In this document: positions 5,499 through 7,694 of the stretch, piece by piece | How positions within the stretch are numbered: the stretch's first letter is position 1 | How the letters are laid out: each line of letters starts with the position of its first letter | NCBI GenBank assembly: GCA_014874425.1 | Contig: JACWAG010000450.1 | Coordinates: forward strand, 1-7,694 | DNA from: Syntrophaceae bacterium | GTDB lineage: Bacteria; Desulfobacterota; Desulfomonilia; Desulfomonilales; Desulfomonilaceae | DNA: 7,694 bases | Direction: 5' to 3' | Translations under genes and position numbers: made by a program | The notes under the pieces: model-generated | Seen by the model: the letters and a program-made list of their open reading frames with translations, nothing else | What the model was told of the DNA's origin: nothing | The model's database searches: none

Positions 5499-6209
5499 AT
5501 GGTTATTGATTCCAGAGCATTTTCAGGCTCACTGGAGGACCTCTTTTTTGGGGTATTTCAGATCGTTTTAATTGATCTTGTCCTGGCTGGTGACAACGCG
5601 GTGGTAATCGCCATGGCGGTAAGATCACTGCCCAGGAAAAAACGTCGGTTCGGGATCATTTTCGGCGCAGGACTTGCCGTAATCCTTCGTGTAGCTCTCA
5701 CCTTTTTTGCTTCCCAGTTGCTTCAAATCAACTTTGTAAAGCTTGTTGGAGGTTTGCTAATATTTTGGATCGGATGCAAGCTGCTGCTTCAAGACGCAGC
5801 GGCTCAGGAAACGGGGCGTCAGGCAACCAGCGTATGGAATGCGATCTGGATAATAACAGTGGCCGACGTCACTATGTCGACCGATAATATCCTGGCTCTT
5901 GCAGCGGCGTCTAAGGGCAATCTGCCCCTCTTAATGTTTGGTCTGGCCCTCAGTATTCCCCTTGTCGTTTTTACCAGCGACCTGTTATCACGACTCATGG
6001 CTAGGTTTCCGTTTATTATTTATCTGGGAGCGGCCATCTTGGGTAAGGTAGCGGCGGAGATGATCTTCACAGACCCAGCGGTCAGAGAACTCATTCGAAT
6101 ACCGACCGTTGGTCTCTACGCTCTTGAGGTTCTTTTTGCAATTGGCGTGATAGCCGTGGCGAGAATATACTCGAGAATAAGCGGCAAATCTTGGGATGGA
6201 GTCGGCTAG
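5499..6209 (+). CDS. TerC-family integral membrane protein, YjbE type, 236 aa
   Basis: Seven hydrophobic segments are visible (about 13-41, 51-75, 79-98, 112-135, 141-160, 171-192, 204-224). The family's two acidic membrane motifs are present: DLVLAGDN (26-33) and ADVTMSTDN (122-130), whose Asp and Asn residues are thought to bind a metal ion. Wording around them (AVVIAMAVRSLP, FGLALSIPLVV, RFPFIIYLGAAILG) resembles the YjbE subfamily more than tellurite-resistance TerC proper. Family members such as Alx and YkoY are linked to manganese export and metal loading of secreted proteins; the substrate here is an inference. I choose ATG 5499, 6 bases after GGGG (5489-5492), over TTG 5487, which adds four residues and lacks a clear binding site. 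A charged patch PRKKRR (45-50) after helix 1 suggests a cytoplasmic loop. Confidence 0.9.
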   Translation: MVIDSRAFSGSLEDLFFGVFQIVLIDLVLAGDNAVVIAMAVRSLPRKKRRFGIIFGAGLAVILRVALTFFASQLLQINFVKLVGGLLIFWIGCKLLLQDAAAQETGRQATSVWNAIWIITVADVTMSTDNILALAAASKGNLPLLMFGLALSIPLVVFTSDLLSRLMARFPFIIYLGAAILGKVAAEMIFTDPAVRELIRIPTVGLYALEVLFAIGVIAVARIYSRISGKSWDGVG

Positions 6210-6240
6210 ACTGTTTATGAAACGTTGCGAGTTCATTGTT

Positions 6241-6252
6241 TTAAATATTTAA
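6241..6252. repeat. AT-only 12-bp palindrome TTAAATATTTAA
   Basis: An exact inverted repeat in the 73-base gap before the MFS gene. It could be an operator or part of an AT-rich promoter, but such palindromes of A and T arise easily by chance. TTGCGA (6225-6230) lies upstream at a loosely suitable distance; I do not call a promoter. Confidence 0.25.
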
Positions 6253-6272
6253 CATAGCGGCTTAATCCCAAC

Positions 6273-6278
6273 AGGAGG
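6273..6278 (+). promoter_or_regulatory. Ribosome binding site AGGAGG for the MFS transporter
   Basis: A full AGGAGG with a short 4-base spacer to TTG 6283. It supports a TTG start; the next in-frame ATG is at residue 12, inside the first helix. Confidence 0.75.
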
Positions 6279-6282
6279 CGGT

Positions 6283-7668
6283 TTGGAAAAAAGATACGCC
6301 ATTCTGGCGTCTGTAATGACAGGAATGATAATGGTCCCAATTGACGCCAGCATGGTTAGCGTAATTCTTCCGACGTTGACTGAAGTATTTCAAACTGACA
6401 TGTCCACGGCCCAATGGGTCCCGGTGATATACCTTTTAACTGTGAGCAGTTTATTACTTTTTTATGGACGACTTGGCGACGTTATCGGATACAAAAAAGT
6501 CTTTCTTTACGGACTTGGTGGATTTGTAATCTCTTCGGGCTTGTGCGGACTCGCGCCCAGCATGTACTGGCTAATCATTTTTCGGGCCGTGCAGGGGTTT
6601 ACGGCAGGGATGATGATGGCTGTTCCTTTCGCCATTATTACCTCAAGTTTTCCCGCCAACGAGTTGGGTAGGGCCTTAGGAATCTTTGCTATAAGTATTT
6701 CAGCGGGTTTAGCCATTGGACCGTCATTGGGCGGTTTCTTGACAAGTCTGTTTGGTTGGCGTTTTACGTTTCTGATCAACATACCCATTGGAGTCATCGC
6801 CTTGGTCATAGGATTTAAAGTTATCCCTATCTTCAGGCTAAAACCGGGCAAATTAGATTTTTGGGGCGCTATCGCGGCTTTTATTTTTATGTTTTCGATT
6901 ATTATGATCATCAACCGGCTTCAGAGCGCTGGAATCAACAAAGTTACTGTCCTGGCTCTTGTAGCCGCTGTGATCAGCGGATCTATGTTCTTCGTCATAG
7001 AATCCAGAACATCTGAACCGATGCTAAATTTGGGCCTATTTCAATCAGCTACTTTCTCTTTTGCTTGTCTGAGTTCCTTTTTCAACTTCGTCTCCCAATA
7101 CGTGATGGTTTTTCTGACTCCATTCTTTTTGCAACGCGTCCTGCATTGCAACCCTGGGGCCGTAGGAAAGGTTATGACAGCCTTCCCCCTGGCGATAATA
7201 GTAATTGCCCCTGTAAGTGGCGCTCTCTCGGATAGACCGGGGACGCGATTGCTTTCATGCATTGGGGGTACGGTTAGCTGTATAGCACTTATTTCAATGG
7301 GCTTGCTGTCATCTTCCGCCACACCTCTTGATGTGGCTTTAAGGTTGGCCCTATTTGGAATAGGCACTGGTATTTTTCAATCTCCAAACACCAGCGCGGC
7401 GATGAGTGTTGTTCCCTGTGCAAACGCCGGAGTAGCGTCATCGATAGTCGCAACTGTACGCAATGTAGGGATGATCGTGGGGATAGCATTGGCGGGCGCA
7501 GTTCTTCATATGTTCGTGTCTAACAGCATTCTTGAAAAGCATTCTCTTAATTACCAAGAGGCGCTCCTGTTTCTCTCTGGATTGCGTTACGCCTACATAG
7601 CGGCGCTTACGGCCATAACATCTTTTGTCAGGAGCAAACAATCAGGTGACGTTGTGAAGACGATTTAA
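6283..7668 (+). CDS. MFS multidrug-type exporter, DHA2 (14-helix) family, 461 aa
   Basis: A proton-driven inner-membrane exporter of the major facilitator superfamily. About 14 hydrophobic segments can be counted (first ~8-30, last ~428-448). Motif D1 is around Asp21 (PIDASMVSVILPTL, 19-32). Motif A, GRLGDVIGYKK, is at 62-72 in the loop between helices 2 and 3. Motif B, RAVQGFTAG, is at 101-109, and antiporter motif C, AGLAIGPSLGG, at 141-151. The segment GWRFTFLINIPIG (158-170) is characteristic of DHA2 members such as EmrB and QacA. At 461 residues it is at the short end for that family, with a brief C-terminal tail. The substrate cannot be read from sequence. It starts at TTG, preceded by AGGAGG. 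No regulator gene of the TetR or MarR type is adjacent in this window. Confidence 0.92.
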   Translation: MEKRYAILASVMTGMIMVPIDASMVSVILPTLTEVFQTDMSTAQWVPVIYLLTVSSLLLFYGRLGDVIGYKKVFLYGLGGFVISSGLCGLAPSMYWLIIFRAVQGFTAGMMMAVPFAIITSSFPANELGRALGIFAISISAGLAIGPSLGGFLTSLFGWRFTFLINIPIGVIALVIGFKVIPIFRLKPGKLDFWGAIAAFIFMFSIIMIINRLQSAGINKVTVLALVAAVISGSMFFVIESRTSEPMLNLGLFQSATFSFACLSSFFNFVSQYVMVFLTPFFLQRVLHCNPGAVGKVMTAFPLAIIVIAPVSGALSDRPGTRLLSCIGGTVSCIALISMGLLSSSATPLDVALRLALFGIGTGIFQSPNTSAAMSVVPCANAGVASSIVATVRNVGMIVGIALAGAVLHMFVSNSILEKHSLNYQEALLFLSGLRYAYIAALTAITSFVRSKQSGDVVKTI

Positions 7669-7694
7669 AATCTCAACCAATATACTCTTTGACC
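7669..7694. other. Short non-coding end of the window
   Basis: Twenty-six bases after the MFS stop. I see no hairpin with a T-run, so the terminator of the plus-strand genes, if present, lies outside the window. Confidence 0.5.

Noticed and set aside
5988..6236. Minus-strand frame across the TerC gene end, and similar long frames opposite aro, trp and MFS genes
   Set aside because: They overlap well-supported genes, lack binding sites and show no protein-like pattern, so they are shadows of the real frames.

Overview
The window is a compact, ordinary-looking bacterial chromosomal segment with two divergently transcribed gene groups. The organism is not identified. The gene content (class II EPSP synthase, YjbE-type TerC protein, DHA2 transporter, moderate base composition) suits a free-living bacterium. 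A deltaproteobacterial/Desulfobacterota source is my weak guess from the look of the proteins only. I see no insertion sequence, phage gene, CRISPR array, tRNA or rRNA.

Left part (1-4629, minus strand): an aromatic amino acid operon, read right to left as trpE, trpG, aroA, aroE, aroK. The aroK frame runs off the left edge and appears to continue into a second domain that could be the start of AroB. The last three shikimate-pathway activities present (shikimate dehydrogenase, shikimate kinase, EPSP synthase) are thus joined to anthranilate synthase, which draws chorismate into tryptophan. No trpD, C, F, B or A is visible. Every one of the four gene junctions is the same 4-base ATGA stop/start overlap, so translation is probably coupled along the whole message.

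Centre (4630-5002): a regulatory region. On the minus strand there is a promoter (TTGACA at 4898-4893), a short frame beginning GTG at 4845 that encodes a Phe-Leu-Phe-Tyr-Trp-Trp run and a third Trp, then a perfect 9-bp hairpin followed by six T just before the trpE ribosome binding site. A segment inside the leader frame can pair with the 5' arm of the terminator over 9 bp with one bulge. This is the layout of a transcription attenuator. The run of all three aromatic amino acids suggests it senses the whole aromatic family, which fits an operon that makes chorismate as well as anthranilate. A candidate plus-strand promoter overlaps the minus-strand one.

Right part (5003-7668, plus strand): a single-domain UspA-family stress protein with an ATP-binding motif, a seven-helix TerC/YjbE-family membrane protein, and a 14-helix DHA2-type MFS exporter. 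The first two are 37 bases apart and probably cotranscribed; the third follows a 73-base gap and has its own strong ribosome binding site. The last 26 bases hold nothing I can recognise.
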